Source: Clostridia bacterium
Lineage (GTDB): Bacteria > Bacillota_A > Clostridia > Oscillospirales > CAG-272
DNA: 39,043 nt
Direction: 5' to 3'
Assembly (NCBI GenBank): GCA_017414605.1
Contig: JAFQLG010000088.1
Location: 1-39,043, forward strand
The position numbers and the translations under genes are program-made. Positions 8,133 through 16,256 of this stretch are shown here, in pieces. Every line of letters starts with the position of its first letter. Positions within the stretch are counted from its first letter, which is position 1. Below the pieces are notes generated by a model. The model was not told where the DNA came from, searched no databases, and worked only from the letters and a program-made list of their open reading frames with translations.

Positions 8133-10640
8133 TCAAAGTCCCGTAGGATTGAAATTTATTGACATAGCGCTTCTGCTTCTATTGTTTCTGCCAAAATCGA
8201 CAAGCAGCCTTGAAAACAGCTCTCTGCTCCTCTTATTGAGCTTGCATTTTACCACTATTCTCATTCGGTACTTGCCCTCCACCTTGTAAACGGGAGCCTC
8301 AAAGGGGCCAAATACCACCATGGGAGTATCTCTGAACTCAGTTCCAAGTAGTTTATTAAGTCCCTCGCGCACCGAAGCGGCGCCCATTAAAGCCTCATTT
8401 TCTTCGGCACACGTCACGTTTATTAACGCGATGTCGCAATAGGGCGGAAAGACAAGCAGGCGGCGCAATTTTATCTCGGATTCATAAAACGCCTCGTAAT
8501 TCTGATCACAAGCCAGCTTTATCGTATCATTGTCGGGGTTGGCCGTCTGAATAACGGCAACACCCTTCTTGTCGGCGCGTCCCGCTCTGCCTATCACCTG
8601 TGTCAGCATTGAAAAGGTTCGCTCGTTTGCATGATAGTCGTCCATATATATAGACATATCCGCAAGCAGAACGCCAACCAGAGTGACGCGCGGAAAATCA
8701 TGTCCTTTAGTCACCATCTGCGTTCCCAAAAGCACGTCGCCCTCTCCGCGCCTGAACTTGTCAAGTATCTCGCAGGTGGAATTCTTTTCTGACGTGCTGT
8801 CAGCATCCATTCTCAAAATTCTTTTGTCGGGCAAAAGCTCGCACAGCTCCTGCTCTATTCTCTGCGTTCCAAATCCCGTTTTCACAAGGTGCTCCGAACC
8901 GCACGACTCGCACAAACGAGGAACCGCGCGCTTGTGGCCGCATTGGTGACAGAACAAGAATCCCTGATCAAACGATCCTCGGCGCGTGTGATAATTGAGC
9001 GATATGGAGCAGTTTGGACAGGTTATCACCTCGCCGCAGCTCTTGCAGCTGATGCTGGTGTTATATCCGCGTCGGTTCAAAAACAGCACCGCTTGCTCGC
9101 CTCTGTCCATTACCTCGCGCAGCTCCGCCTTGAGCATAGTGCCAAGCGGCGAAAGATTTCCAAAGCTTGCGGCCTCTCTGCGCATATCGTATATTTTTAC
9201 CTCGGGCAAGGTTGCCGCGCCAAAGCGCTCCGTAAGCTTTAACAGCTTATACTTGCCCTCTTTTGCCTTTGTGTAGCTTTCAAGTGACGGCGTTGCCGAA
9301 GAAAGCAGCATTGTGGCATTATTCTTTGCGCACCTGAAGCGCGCTATATCTCTGGCATGATATTTCGGTGACGTATCCGATTTGTAGGTGGCCTCGTGCT
9401 CCTCGTCTATAACGATAAGCCCCAGGTCCCAAACTGGAGAAAACACCGCAGAGCGCGTTCCAATAACCACTCTCGCCTCTCCCGATTTGATCCTTGCATA
9501 AGAATCTGCGCGTTCTCCCGCCGAAAGCCCCGAATGGACAACGGCTATAGTATCGCCATAAAGCGCCGCAAATATCTGTATTGTTCTCGGTGTCAGCGCT
9601 ATCTCGGGGAGCAGCATTATAACACCGCGGCCCTGTGCCAGCGCCTCGTCAATAGCACTTATTATTACGCCCGTTTTTCCGCTTCCGGTTACTCCAAAGA
9701 GCAAAGCGGCCGCCGGCTTGCCGGCGCAGATCATATCTTTTATGCTGTCCGCTGCGCTTTGCTGCTCAGCGTTCAGCTTGTATTTGGGAACCTCAAGATG
9801 CTCTTCTTCCAGCTTATAAGGATCTCGCCAGACTCGGCGGATATCCTCGCACAAAAGTCCCTTTTCCAAAAGCGCCTTTATTTGTGTCCCCGTTGCCTCT
9901 GCCGCGCGGCAAAGATCATCCGAAAAAACAGGGCCCTCGCTTTCCAGCAAAACGCCAAGTATCGCCTTGTGCTTTTGAGAGCGCAGCTTTACGCTATGCC
10001 TTGCTTCAAGAATGTCCCTACACTCCTCGCGCGATACGGCCAGCGAATAATATTTTTGCACCGAGGCCTGCGCAGTTGCTCCCACGACAACGTCTTTTTT
10101 GATATATCCTTTATCGCAAAGCTTTTTAAGCGATGTTTCCGCGCCCTCTCCGAAGTTGGCCTTTACCGCGCCGGGCGTGCGCTTTGATTCTGCTATAAAG
10201 CCATATACGAAAAGGTCCGCAGAGCTTAAGCCCGAGACGTTTGTCGGCACTGCCTTGTCCGTTACGGTATAGAACTCGGAAAGCTTGCCCAACACAGCCG
10301 CAGGAACGGCGCACCTGACCGCCTCTCCCATCGTGCAAAGGTATTGCTCTTTCATAAAAAGGCAAAGCTCCAATATTTCCGAATCAAGCGGCGCTCTGTC
10401 CGAAAGGACGCTTTCAATGGGCTTTACGTCGGAATAATCGGGGCAATGATGCAGTCTTGATACCACGGCTATCTGCTTGCGGTTTCCTCTGCCAAACGGT
10501 ACGGTTACGAAGCTGCCTGCGCACACTTCACCCCGAAGCGTTAGCGGAATAAAATAGTCGTATTCTCCGTCAATGCAATACGGGTTATCAAGCAGATAGA
10601 CCGCTGCATATTCAAAATTATCGTTTGCGCTTGCGCTCAT
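8133..10640 (-). CDS. priA: primosomal protein N' (replication restart helicase)
   Basis: An 835-residue superfamily 2 helicase that reloads the replisome at stalled forks. Seen in order: the N-terminal DNA-binding domain (PYCIDGEYDYFIPLTLRG region), Walker A GVTGSGKTG, the DEEH box in VIDEEHEATYKSD, the zinc-binding cysteine cluster (CKSCGEVITCPNC ... CHQCG ... CESCGSEHL) and the C-terminal helicase motifs ending in VIGRAGRADKKG. I chose the ATG at 10640 because it gives MSASANDNFEY with a G-rich ribosome site (AAAGGGGGG) 8 bases upstream; an upstream ATG in the same frame adds 26 residues that do not look like PriA. The usual neighbour coaBC is absent between rpoZ and priA. Confidence 0.95.
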   Translation of the reverse strand: MSASANDNFEYAAVYLLDNPYCIDGEYDYFIPLTLRGEVCAGSFVTVPFGRGNRKQIAVVSRLHHCPDYSDVKPIESVLSDRAPLDSEILELCLFMKEQYLCTMGEAVRCAVPAAVLGKLSEFYTVTDKAVPTNVSGLSSADLFVYGFIAESKRTPGAVKANFGEGAETSLKKLCDKGYIKKDVVVGATAQASVQKYYSLAVSREECRDILEARHSVKLRSQKHKAILGVLLESEGPVFSDDLCRAAEATGTQIKALLEKGLLCEDIRRVWRDPYKLEEEHLEVPKYKLNAEQQSAADSIKDMICAGKPAAALLFGVTGSGKTGVIISAIDEALAQGRGVIMLLPEIALTPRTIQIFAALYGDTIAVVHSGLSAGERADSYARIKSGEARVVIGTRSAVFSPVWDLGLIVIDEEHEATYKSDTSPKYHARDIARFRCAKNNATMLLSSATPSLESYTKAKEGKYKLLKLTERFGAATLPEVKIYDMRREAASFGNLSPLGTMLKAELREVMDRGEQAVLFLNRRGYNTSISCKSCGEVITCPNCSISLNYHTRRGSFDQGFLFCHQCGHKRAVPRLCESCGSEHLVKTGFGTQRIEQELCELLPDKRILRMDADSTSEKNSTCEILDKFRRGEGDVLLGTQMVTKGHDFPRVTLVGVLLADMSIYMDDYHANERTFSMLTQVIGRAGRADKKGVAVIQTANPDNDTIKLACDQNYEAFYESEIKLRRLLVFPPYCDIALINVTCAEENEALMGAASVREGLNKLLGTEFRDTPMVVFGPFEAPVYKVEGKYRMRIVVKCKLNKRSRELFSRLLVDFGRNNRSRSAMSINFNPTGL

Positions 10641-10745
10641 CTGCCGCACCCCCCTTTGTGAAAGCATTATATCAAAATTTTCCTTGCTATAAAACCGCAT
10701 AGGCGCCGCCCAACTCAATGGACCGCGCCGCAGTAATATTATTTA

Positions 10746-11108
10746 TCAGTTTTCTTCGTCCCCGTCTTCCTCGGCGAACATTTTCTTGAAGTCGATAGGC
10801 TCTTCTGCCTTTTCTTCCTCTATCTCGCTCTTGCGAACGTATCCCTCGGGACGTCTTACTATCTCATACTCGCCCGTGTGAATGCGTCTTATCGCTGTCT
10901 TGACAGCCTTTTCATCGCGAAGCTCCTTGCTTATCAGGGTGTTGATGGGCTTATCGGTTTCCTTGTTGCCCGTCTGTGCTTTCTCGGCTTCCTCGCGCTG
11001 CTTTACGTACTCGTCGGTGACGATGCGCGCGCATCTTGCGGTTGCAAGCGAAAGCTCGTATCTGTTAAAATCGCCCTTGGTAAGTTCTCCTATTGTTGGA
11101 TAAAGCAT
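10746..11108 (-). CDS. rpoZ: DNA-directed RNA polymerase subunit omega
   Basis: A 120-residue protein with the omega core MLYPTIGELTKGDFNRYELSL, then ATARCARI, where the arginine-rich helix packs on beta-prime, followed by KAVKTAIRRIHTGEYEIV. Omega assists assembly of the polymerase beta-prime subunit. It is longer than the usual 65-90 residues because of an acidic C-terminal extension (about 90-120) with many Glu/Asp residues and a charged insert in the middle. It stops at TGA, showing that TGA is a normal stop codon in this genome. gmk, which normally precedes it, is missing. Confidence 0.92.
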   Translation of the reverse strand: MLYPTIGELTKGDFNRYELSLATARCARIVTDEYVKQREEAEKAQTGNKETDKPINTLISKELRDEKAVKTAIRRIHTGEYEIVRRPEGYVRKSEIEEEKAEEPIDFKKMFAEEDGDEEN

Positions 11109-11150
11109 ATTTTCCTCCTACGCCTTGTGCGTTATTGTTCTAATTTGGTT

Positions 11151-11411
11151 TTATTCTTCTTCTGCGTCGTCGGCTCCGCCTTCAACGAGTCTGTTTGCTA
11201 TGGTTTCTGCCTGCAATGCGGAGAGTATTATGTGATCCGAGTCGGTAATGATAACGGCTCTGGTCTTTCTGCCGCAGCTGACGTCTATAACGCGACCCGC
11301 GTCCTTTGCATCCTGTATCATTCTCTTGATAGGAGCGGAATCGGGACTCGTAAGCGTGATTATTCTGTCGGCGGCTATCAAATTTCCGTAACCTACGTTG
11401 ATAAATCTCAT
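11151..11411 (-). CDS. remA: RemA-family regulator (DUF370)
   Basis: This 86-residue protein matches Bacillus RemA/YlzA almost position for position: [41 protein letters not shown] and the ETIANRL helix. RemA forms DNA-binding rings that activate biofilm matrix and osmoprotectant genes in Bacillus; the Clostridial role is less studied. It follows yicC by 12 bases, as in the ylo locus. The C-terminus is acidic (DDAEEE). Confidence 0.93.
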   Translation of the reverse strand: MRFINVGYGNLIAADRIITLTSPDSAPIKRMIQDAKDAGRVIDVSCGRKTRAVIITDSDHIILSALQAETIANRLVEGGADDAEEE

Positions 11412-11423
11412 CTCGGCATCTCC

Positions 11424-12308
11424 TTACTCGATATTTTGTATCTGCTCGCGTATTTTTTCCATCTCGGTCTTGCACTCGACGACAAGATGCGCGATGCCGG
11501 AATTCTGGCACTTTGACCCTATCGTGTTTATTTCTCGGTTCATTTCCTGAATGAGAAAATCAAGGCTTCTGCCCACGGGCTCGTTTGCCTTTGTGTAGTT
11601 ATAAAATGCAACGAAATGCGACTTGAGCCTTACTATCTCCTCGTCTATTGCCGCGCGGTCCGCATATATTGCGCATTCCGTAAGAATGCGATTTTCGTCA
11701 ACGGTAATGTTGTTGTCGGCAAGAGCTGCGCGCAGCTTTTCTTCAAGGCGCTTTTTATATCCTCCGATATCGTCACCGGAGCGGCGCTCTATGTCCTCAA
11801 CGACCTCTCTTATGTGCTCGATCTTGGCACAGAGGTCGTTTTGTATGCGCTCGCCCTCCTGGCATCTCGCCTCTATAAACTTTTGTGCCGCCGCATCAAG
11901 AACGACGCAGAGGTCTGCCCACTCGGCTTCTATATCCGCCTCTGCCTTTTTGGTGACGAAAACTTCCTTGTCGTGTGCCACCTGCATAACGGTTATCTCG
12001 CCCTCAAGCGCAAAGCGATGCTTGAGCTCTCTGAGCGCCGCTATATATTTTTCGGCATAGGCCTCGTTTACCGTTATCTCGCCGCCGTCATCCTCAAACT
12101 CAACAAAGATGCCAACGTCCACCTTGCCGCGCGATATTCCCGCACTCTGCAATCTCTGCTTTATCCTCTGCTCAAGAGGAGCATAAAGGTGGGGCATTCT
12201 GACCTGACAGTCAAAATAGCGGTTATTAACGGACTTTATCTCAACCGTTATATCCTTTGTGCCCACCGTCCGGCGCTCTCTGCCGAAAGCTGTCATACTT
12301 CTAAGCAT
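11424..12308 (-). CDS. yicC: YicC/YloC family endoribonuclease
   Basis: A 294-residue protein starting MLRSMTAFGRERR, the hallmark N-terminus of the family, with the SVNNRYFDCQVRMP segment and the C-terminal (DUF1732) stretch GRSLDFLIQEMNREINTIGSK, which carries conserved acidic residues. YicC proteins are endoribonucleases involved in small RNA turnover. It is the first gene of the long minus-strand operon, whose promoter lies 50-80 bases upstream. Confidence 0.94.
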   Translation of the reverse strand: MLRSMTAFGRERRTVGTKDITVEIKSVNNRYFDCQVRMPHLYAPLEQRIKQRLQSAGISRGKVDVGIFVEFEDDGGEITVNEAYAEKYIAALRELKHRFALEGEITVMQVAHDKEVFVTKKAEADIEAEWADLCVVLDAAAQKFIEARCQEGERIQNDLCAKIEHIREVVEDIERRSGDDIGGYKKRLEEKLRAALADNNITVDENRILTECAIYADRAAIDEEIVRLKSHFVAFYNYTKANEPVGRSLDFLIQEMNREINTIGSKCQNSGIAHLVVECKTEMEKIREQIQNIE

Positions 12309-12360
12309 AATCTTTTCCCTACACTTTTATCATTACCTTAAAATATAGGCATATATATTT

Positions 12361-12389
12361 ATTTTAATATATTTTATACTCTTTGTCAA
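12361..12389 (-). promoter_or_regulatory. main promoter of the yicC-to-ygiQ operon
   Basis: On the minus strand TTGACA (12389-12384), a 17-base spacer and TAAAAT (12366-12361) stand about 50 bases before the yicC start. No other strong promoter was seen until the one before spoVM, so this probably serves twelve or more genes. Confidence 0.8.
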
Positions 12390-12432
12390 GGCTTTTGGAC
12401 GAGAATTCCTCTCCTTTTTGGTCAAAAAAAGA

Positions 12433-12465
12433 GTTGCCAAGCCTTTTGTATCAAGGCTTGACAAC
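12433..12465 (-). terminator. terminator after cysS-gtrA
   Basis: Read on the minus strand, a 12-base stem (GTTGTCAAGCCT with AGGCTTGGCAAC, one G-U type mismatch) and a 9-base loop are followed by a run of seven T. It separates gtrA from the yicC promoter. Confidence 0.85.
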
Positions 12466-12475
12466 TTTATAGATA

Positions 12476-12991
12476 TTATTGCTTTTTTCGCTTAAAAACG
12501 AACAGCTTGCTGAACACGTAATTGCAAACGATAACGATAACCGCCGCCAACACCTTGGCGCCTATCTCGCACAGGTTCCATTCTTTTCCTAAAAGCTCCA
12601 CTCTCGTTAGCGCGGGCAAAAGCGCCGCCGAGCCCATTGCCGCAAACAAGGTTACAAGATAGTCGATAAAGAAGGTCACAACGCGACCGCCCGAGAATTT
12701 CACAAGCTGGATCACCGCCGAAACGCTCTTATCGGCATCGGTAAACACCCATTTTCTGTTGGTGAAAAACGCAAACAGCACCGCCGCCACCCACTGAACC
12801 ACCTGTGCCACGGTATATCCTGCGATATAGAGCGAGCTTGAGGTGTCGTCCACAGGCAACGAAAATATTCCCTTCCACGCCCAAAGCACGGCGAAATACA
12901 CCGCCCAGCCGACAAGCGTTGTTAACACGCCAAACACAAGATACATAACTATCTCGCGATGCTTATTTATAAATTCCTTTATTTTTGACAT
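12476..12991 (-). CDS. GtrA family membrane protein
   Basis: The 171-residue protein has four predicted membrane helices: about residues 15-38, 45-68, 92-116 and 138-160, with an FTNRKWVF motif after the second and VCNYVFSKLFVFKRK at the end. This paired NRKWVF/NYxxSKLFVF pattern is typical of GtrA proteins, thought to move polyprenyl-phosphate-linked sugars across the membrane for surface polysaccharide or teichoic acid glycosylation. It follows cysS by 16 bases and is co-transcribed. The start is uncertain: a TTG at 13003 in the same frame would add MGFV; neither has a strong ribosome site. Confidence 0.87.
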   Translation of the reverse strand: MSKIKEFINKHREIVMYLVFGVLTTLVGWAVYFAVLWAWKGIFSLPVDDTSSSLYIAGYTVAQVVQWVAAVLFAFFTNRKWVFTDADKSVSAVIQLVKFSGGRVVTFFIDYLVTLFAAMGSAALLPALTRVELLGKEWNLCEIGAKVLAAVIVIVCNYVFSKLFVFKRKKQ

Positions 12992-13007
12992 CACAAAGCC
13001 CAATCCG

Positions 13008-14459
13008 TTAGCCTATTTTGAAGGTCGTTCCCGTGCGGTCGTCAATCAGCGTAACGCCCTTGTCTGCAAGATACTGGCGGATGCGATCCGCCTCGGCAAA
13101 GTTCTTTTCCTTTTTTGCCTGCTTTCTCTTCTCGATAAGGTCAAGCACTTCCACTACAAGCGGATCGCTCATATCGTATTCGGGGACTTGCGCCGCTTTT
13201 TGCTGCTCTGCCGCCTTTTCTGCTCTCACCTTTGCCGCCGCTTCAACAAGACCAACCGACATAACGCGGTCGAAATCAGCGATAAGCGCAAGCTTTGTAG
13301 CGCCGTTTGTTCTGAGCTTGAGAACGTCATAAAGCGCGGTTACCGCGAGCGCGGTGTTGAGGTCGTTATCCAGCGCATCGGTAAATTTTTTCTTGCCCTC
13401 CGCGAACGCCGCCGCATCGACATCTCCGTCCTTTTCATCAAGCTGAGCTATGCGCGCCACAAGCTTGTTATAGGACGTTACGGCGTTGTCAAGATTCTCA
13501 TACGAGAACACGAGCGACTTGCGATAATGCGACTGCAAGCAGAAAAATCTGTATGCCAAGGGGTTATATCCCTTGCTTTCGAGCAGCGACACGGTCAAAA
13601 ACTCTCCGCTGGACTTGGACATTTTTCCGCTGTTGGTGTTAAGATGATATACGTGGAACCAATAATTGCACCACTTGTGGCCGAGAAACGCCTCGGACTG
13701 AGCTATCTCGTTTGTGTGGTGGGGGAACTGATTATCAATTCCGCCGCAATGGATATCAAGATATTCGCCAAGATATTTCATGCTTATTCCCGAGCACTCG
13801 ATGTGCCAGCCGGGGTAGCCGATGCCCCAGGGCGATTCCCACTTGAGCTCCTGGTCGTCAAACTTGGACTTGGTAAACCAAAGCACAAAATCCGCCTTGT
13901 TCTTCTTGTTATCGTCGCCCTCAACACCCTCGCGCACGCCGACCTCAAGGTCGTCCTCGGTAAAGTCGTGGAAAACGTAATATTCCTCAAGCTTTGAGGT
14001 GTCAAAATATACGTTGCCGCCCGCCTCATATGCAAAGCCCTTGTCAAGAAGACCCTGCACAAGCGCGATAAACTCTGCAATGCATCCCGTTGCGGGCTGT
14101 ACCGTTTTGGGCGTTTTTATATTAAGCTTGGCGCAATCCGCAAAAAAGGCGTCTGTGTAATACTGCGCTATCTGCATTACCGTTTTCTTTTCTCTCTTTG
14201 CGCCCTTGAGCATCTTGTCCTCGCCCGTATCACCGTCACTCGACAAGTGTCCTACGTCGGTTATGTTCATAACTCGGTTTACATCGTAGCCCGAGTACGA
14301 CAGATACTTTTCAAGCACGTCCTCCATAATATAGGTGCGCAGATTTCCTATGTGCGCATAGTGATATACGGTAGGTCCGCAGGTGTACATGCTGACCTTT
14401 CCCGCCTCGCGAGGCACAAATTCTTCTCTTTTTCTAGTTGCCGAATTATAAAGTAACAT
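13008..14459 (-). CDS. cysS: cysteinyl-tRNA synthetase
   Basis: A 483-residue class I aminoacyl-tRNA synthetase. The signature YAHIGN (HIGH variant) follows YTCGPTVY with the first zinc cysteine, HIECSGISMKYLGEYLDIHCGG contains the second zinc ligand and active site region, and KMSKSSG is the KMSKS loop. The length fits CysRS (460-490). It starts at 14459 behind GGAGA. There is only about 55 bases of leader, so no T-box riboswitch is possible before it, unlike in many Firmicutes. Confidence 0.97.
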   Translation of the reverse strand: MLLYNSATRKREEFVPREAGKVSMYTCGPTVYHYAHIGNLRTYIMEDVLEKYLSYSGYDVNRVMNITDVGHLSSDGDTGEDKMLKGAKREKKTVMQIAQYYTDAFFADCAKLNIKTPKTVQPATGCIAEFIALVQGLLDKGFAYEAGGNVYFDTSKLEEYYVFHDFTEDDLEVGVREGVEGDDNKKNKADFVLWFTKSKFDDQELKWESPWGIGYPGWHIECSGISMKYLGEYLDIHCGGIDNQFPHHTNEIAQSEAFLGHKWCNYWFHVYHLNTNSGKMSKSSGEFLTVSLLESKGYNPLAYRFFCLQSHYRKSLVFSYENLDNAVTSYNKLVARIAQLDEKDGDVDAAAFAEGKKKFTDALDNDLNTALAVTALYDVLKLRTNGATKLALIADFDRVMSVGLVEAAAKVRAEKAAEQQKAAQVPEYDMSDPLVVEVLDLIEKRKQAKKEKNFAEADRIRQYLADKGVTLIDDRTGTTFKIG

Positions 14460-14513
14460 ATCTATCTCCGTTTCAATAATAGCTCGTCTGCCCCATAAAA
14501 AGGTCTACATTTC

Positions 14514-14542
14514 ATTATAGCAGACGTGCGCGCGATTGTCAA
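14514..14542 (-). promoter_or_regulatory. cysS promoter
   Basis: Minus strand TTGACA (14542-14537), 17-base spacer, TATAAT (14519-14514): full consensus, about 50 bases before the cysS start. Confidence 0.88.
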
Positions 14543-14556
14543 TCAAAGCTTTTGGT

Positions 14557-14835
14557 TTATTTTATTTTTCTACACTCAATATAATATCTCTTATCCTGCG
14601 CATGTCCCATTGAAAAGGTCTTTCGGGGCAACGCGCCGTCACAAATAACGGTTTTGAACAGCATATCCTTACTCATGCCGTCAAACAGTATTCCAACCGT
14701 TTGGGGACTTTGGCAAAGCGTTCTTACGCTATCGCGCCCGTGGACGTAATCTATCTCTATCCCCTTTTCGCAAACGTATCCATCCAGAAAGCTCTGCAGC
14801 GTTCCGACGGGCAGCTGTGCCACAGGCGATTTACA
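14557..14835 (-). pseudogene. C-terminal part of the DUF1015 protein, behind an in-frame TGA
   Basis: Immediately after the TGA at 14838-14836 the same reading frame continues for 92 codons to a stop at 14557, with CKSPVAQLPVGTLQSFLDGY near its beginning. These residues, including the VGTLQxFLD block and a DYVHG stretch, belong to the C-terminal end of DUF1015 proteins (normally about 410 residues), so the two pieces make one gene of about 419 codons with a single internal TGA. A GTG at 14823 could restart translation but has no convincing ribosome site. Nonsense mutation, sequencing error or read-through cannot be told apart here. Confidence 0.75.
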
Positions 14836-15816
14836 TCAAAGCCGTTCTTCTCCGTTATTCCACACAAGCTCAAAGCTCTGGGGCGCAGCTTCTCCGCAAA
14901 GGCTATTGAGGTGCGCCTCAAGGTCTTGGGCAAACTGCTTAGCATCAACCCCGAACAGTACTCTGTATATAGGCTCAAACTCCAGCGCTTCGTCATGCAG
15001 ATTGACTATCTCGCAAAGCGCATATCTTGCGGGGTGTTTTTTTGCCGCATCCTCGCCAATATTCGCTTTTATTTCCTCATACAGCGTTTTCGCCGTTGCA
15101 AGCGAGTGATTTCCGTCACCTATCGCGAAAAGCAAAGGCTCTGTTTCAACGCCGTATTTTTTCTTCATCTCCTCGCGCGTTGCAAGCTCGGCAAGTGCCT
15201 CGTTTATGCCGTTTATGTCCCCATTGCCGATAAAGTATCCCTTGGCTCGTCCGCCGCCGCCCATAAGCTCGAGGTCGTACGCCTCCTTGTAGCTCTCCGC
15301 CTTTTTTGCTATCGGCTCTATAACCGTACCGTCGGGATCGTCTATAAGTATCATTATATGGGGCAGCTCAACGGGCGCATCTCTTCTTATGCGCACTCTT
15401 GGCGGGATGCGGTCAAGCACGGTTCCCTCCGTTGCTCTTATCGGTGTTGTGGCTCCCTTGTGAAAGTCGTATTGCTCAAGGTCGATAGCTCCCACTATTC
15501 CGCGGCGTGTACGTCCATCCGACTGCTCTCTTTCAAGATATATCATCGTGTCGCCAACGGGCACGACTATACCTCTATCAAGGTATTCTTGCATGCAGCC
15601 GTTTATCCTTGGCACAAGCTCATCGGTTTTATCCAAAAAAGCCTCGGGAAGCATAAGGTGAAGCGTTGAGGGCGCATCGCTTACATAGTTGTATAGCTCA
15701 TTCCAATAGTCGCGCTCGCTGGTGTATTGGTCACAAGCAACACAGGCCCACTTTTTAGGGTCAGTCTTGCCGCGCGCAGGAAGATATATTTCAGCCGAAT
15801 ACAGATACTTTTCCAT
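14836..15816 (-). CDS. DUF1015 family protein, N-terminal 326 residues, ends at an in-frame TGA
   Basis: The frame from ATG 15816 encodes a DUF1015 protein: WACVACDQYTSERDYW near residue 23, TRRGIVGAIDLEQYDF near 106, the GDGNHSLATAKTLYEE block near 232 and HPARYALCEIVNLHD near 260. The GDGNHS motif is the best conserved family feature. The biochemical role of the family is not settled; such genes are often found with serA and serC, which here lie 13 kb away. The protein ends about 90 residues early at TGA (14838-14836), and the missing part follows in the same frame. TGA is an ordinary stop elsewhere in this window. The gene has its own promoter at 15845-15873. Confidence 0.88.
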   Translation of the reverse strand: MEKYLYSAEIYLPARGKTDPKKWACVACDQYTSERDYWNELYNYVSDAPSTLHLMLPEAFLDKTDELVPRINGCMQEYLDRGIVVPVGDTMIYLEREQSDGRTRRGIVGAIDLEQYDFHKGATTPIRATEGTVLDRIPPRVRIRRDAPVELPHIMILIDDPDGTVIEPIAKKAESYKEAYDLELMGGGGRAKGYFIGNGDINGINEALAELATREEMKKKYGVETEPLLFAIGDGNHSLATAKTLYEEIKANIGEDAAKKHPARYALCEIVNLHDEALEFEPIYRVLFGVDAKQFAQDLEAHLNSLCGEAAPQSFELVWNNGEERL

Positions 15817-15844
15817 TGTGCCCTCCGCTTTTATCGTTTAATTC

Positions 15845-15873
15845 ATTCTATCACAAATACCCTCTTCCGTCAA
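15845..15873 (-). promoter_or_regulatory. promoter of the DUF1015 gene
   Basis: Minus strand TTGACG (15873-15868), 17-base spacer, TAGAAT (15850-15845), about 30 bases upstream of the start codon. Confidence 0.75.
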
Positions 15874-15962
15874 GCGCTTTTTCGTTTGCCGCAACGCCAT
15901 CCCGCTTTGCACGTCGTCAATTCCTTTTTGCCCGTGCCGCGCCCTTTTATTCACATTGACCC

Positions 15963-15991
15963 TTGACAAGCGGGCGAGTTTTTCATATAAT
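15963..15991 (+). promoter_or_regulatory. promoter of the aspartate kinase gene
   Basis: TTGACA (15963-15968), a 17-base spacer and TATAAT (15986-15991) form a perfect sigma-A consensus, giving a leader of about 55 bases before the ATG at 16053. The leader is too short for a lysine riboswitch and none is seen. Confidence 0.88.
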
Positions 15992-16052
15992 AGGTATATA
16001 TTGTTGTTTTTTGACATGTCGAGGTGCTTGCGCCTTGAAGAAAGGATAAAAT

Positions 16053-16256
16053 ATGAGTCTTAAGGTCGTTAAATTTGGCGGATCTTCCTTAGCGGACGCG
16101 GAGCATTTCAAACAGGTCGCGGCCATTGTCAAGGCAGATAAGGACCGCCGCTACGTTATTCCCTCCGCCCCCGGCAAAAGATTTGCCGATGACGATAAGG
16201 TAACGGATATGCTCTATAGCTTTTTACGAGCTGGTGCGCTCCCGCGCCTCACTTGA
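16053..16256 (+). CDS. lysC: aspartate kinase, N-terminal fragment before a frameshift
   Basis: Starts with MSLKVVKFGGSSLADAEHF, the KFGGSS nucleotide-binding motif of aspartate kinase, behind AAAGGA. It continues normally as far as DDDKVTDMLYSF (about residue 57), then runs out of frame after a TTTTT run (16221-16225) and stops at TGA 16254-16256. Dropping one T restores the expected reading (LYSF then YELVRSRASLEEI) into the next frame, which carries the rest of the enzyme. Aspartate kinase makes aspartyl phosphate for lysine, methionine, threonine and diaminopimelate, so a dead gene would be costly unless another copy exists; a sequencing or assembly error in the homopolymer is the simplest reading. 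Confidence 0.85.
   Translation: MSLKVVKFGGSSLADAEHFKQVAAIVKADKDRRYVIPSAPGKRFADDDKVTDMLYSFLRAGALPRLT

Noticed and set aside
12843..13997. 384-codon plus-strand frame opposite cysS
   Set aside because: It lies on the antisense of a fully conserved cysS and gtrA start, has no ribosome site, and its translation matches nothing.
14460..14542. T-box riboswitch before cysS
   Set aside because: The leader is only about 50 bases after the promoter and has no specifier loop or terminator structure.
14790..14838. Selenocysteine insertion at the DUF1015 TGA
   Set aside because: The only hairpin nearby is four base pairs with a three-base loop, and DUF1015 is not a known selenoprotein family; kept only as a low-probability option.
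15992..16052. Lysine riboswitch before aspartate kinase
   Set aside because: The leader of about 55 bases is far too short and shows no conserved helices.
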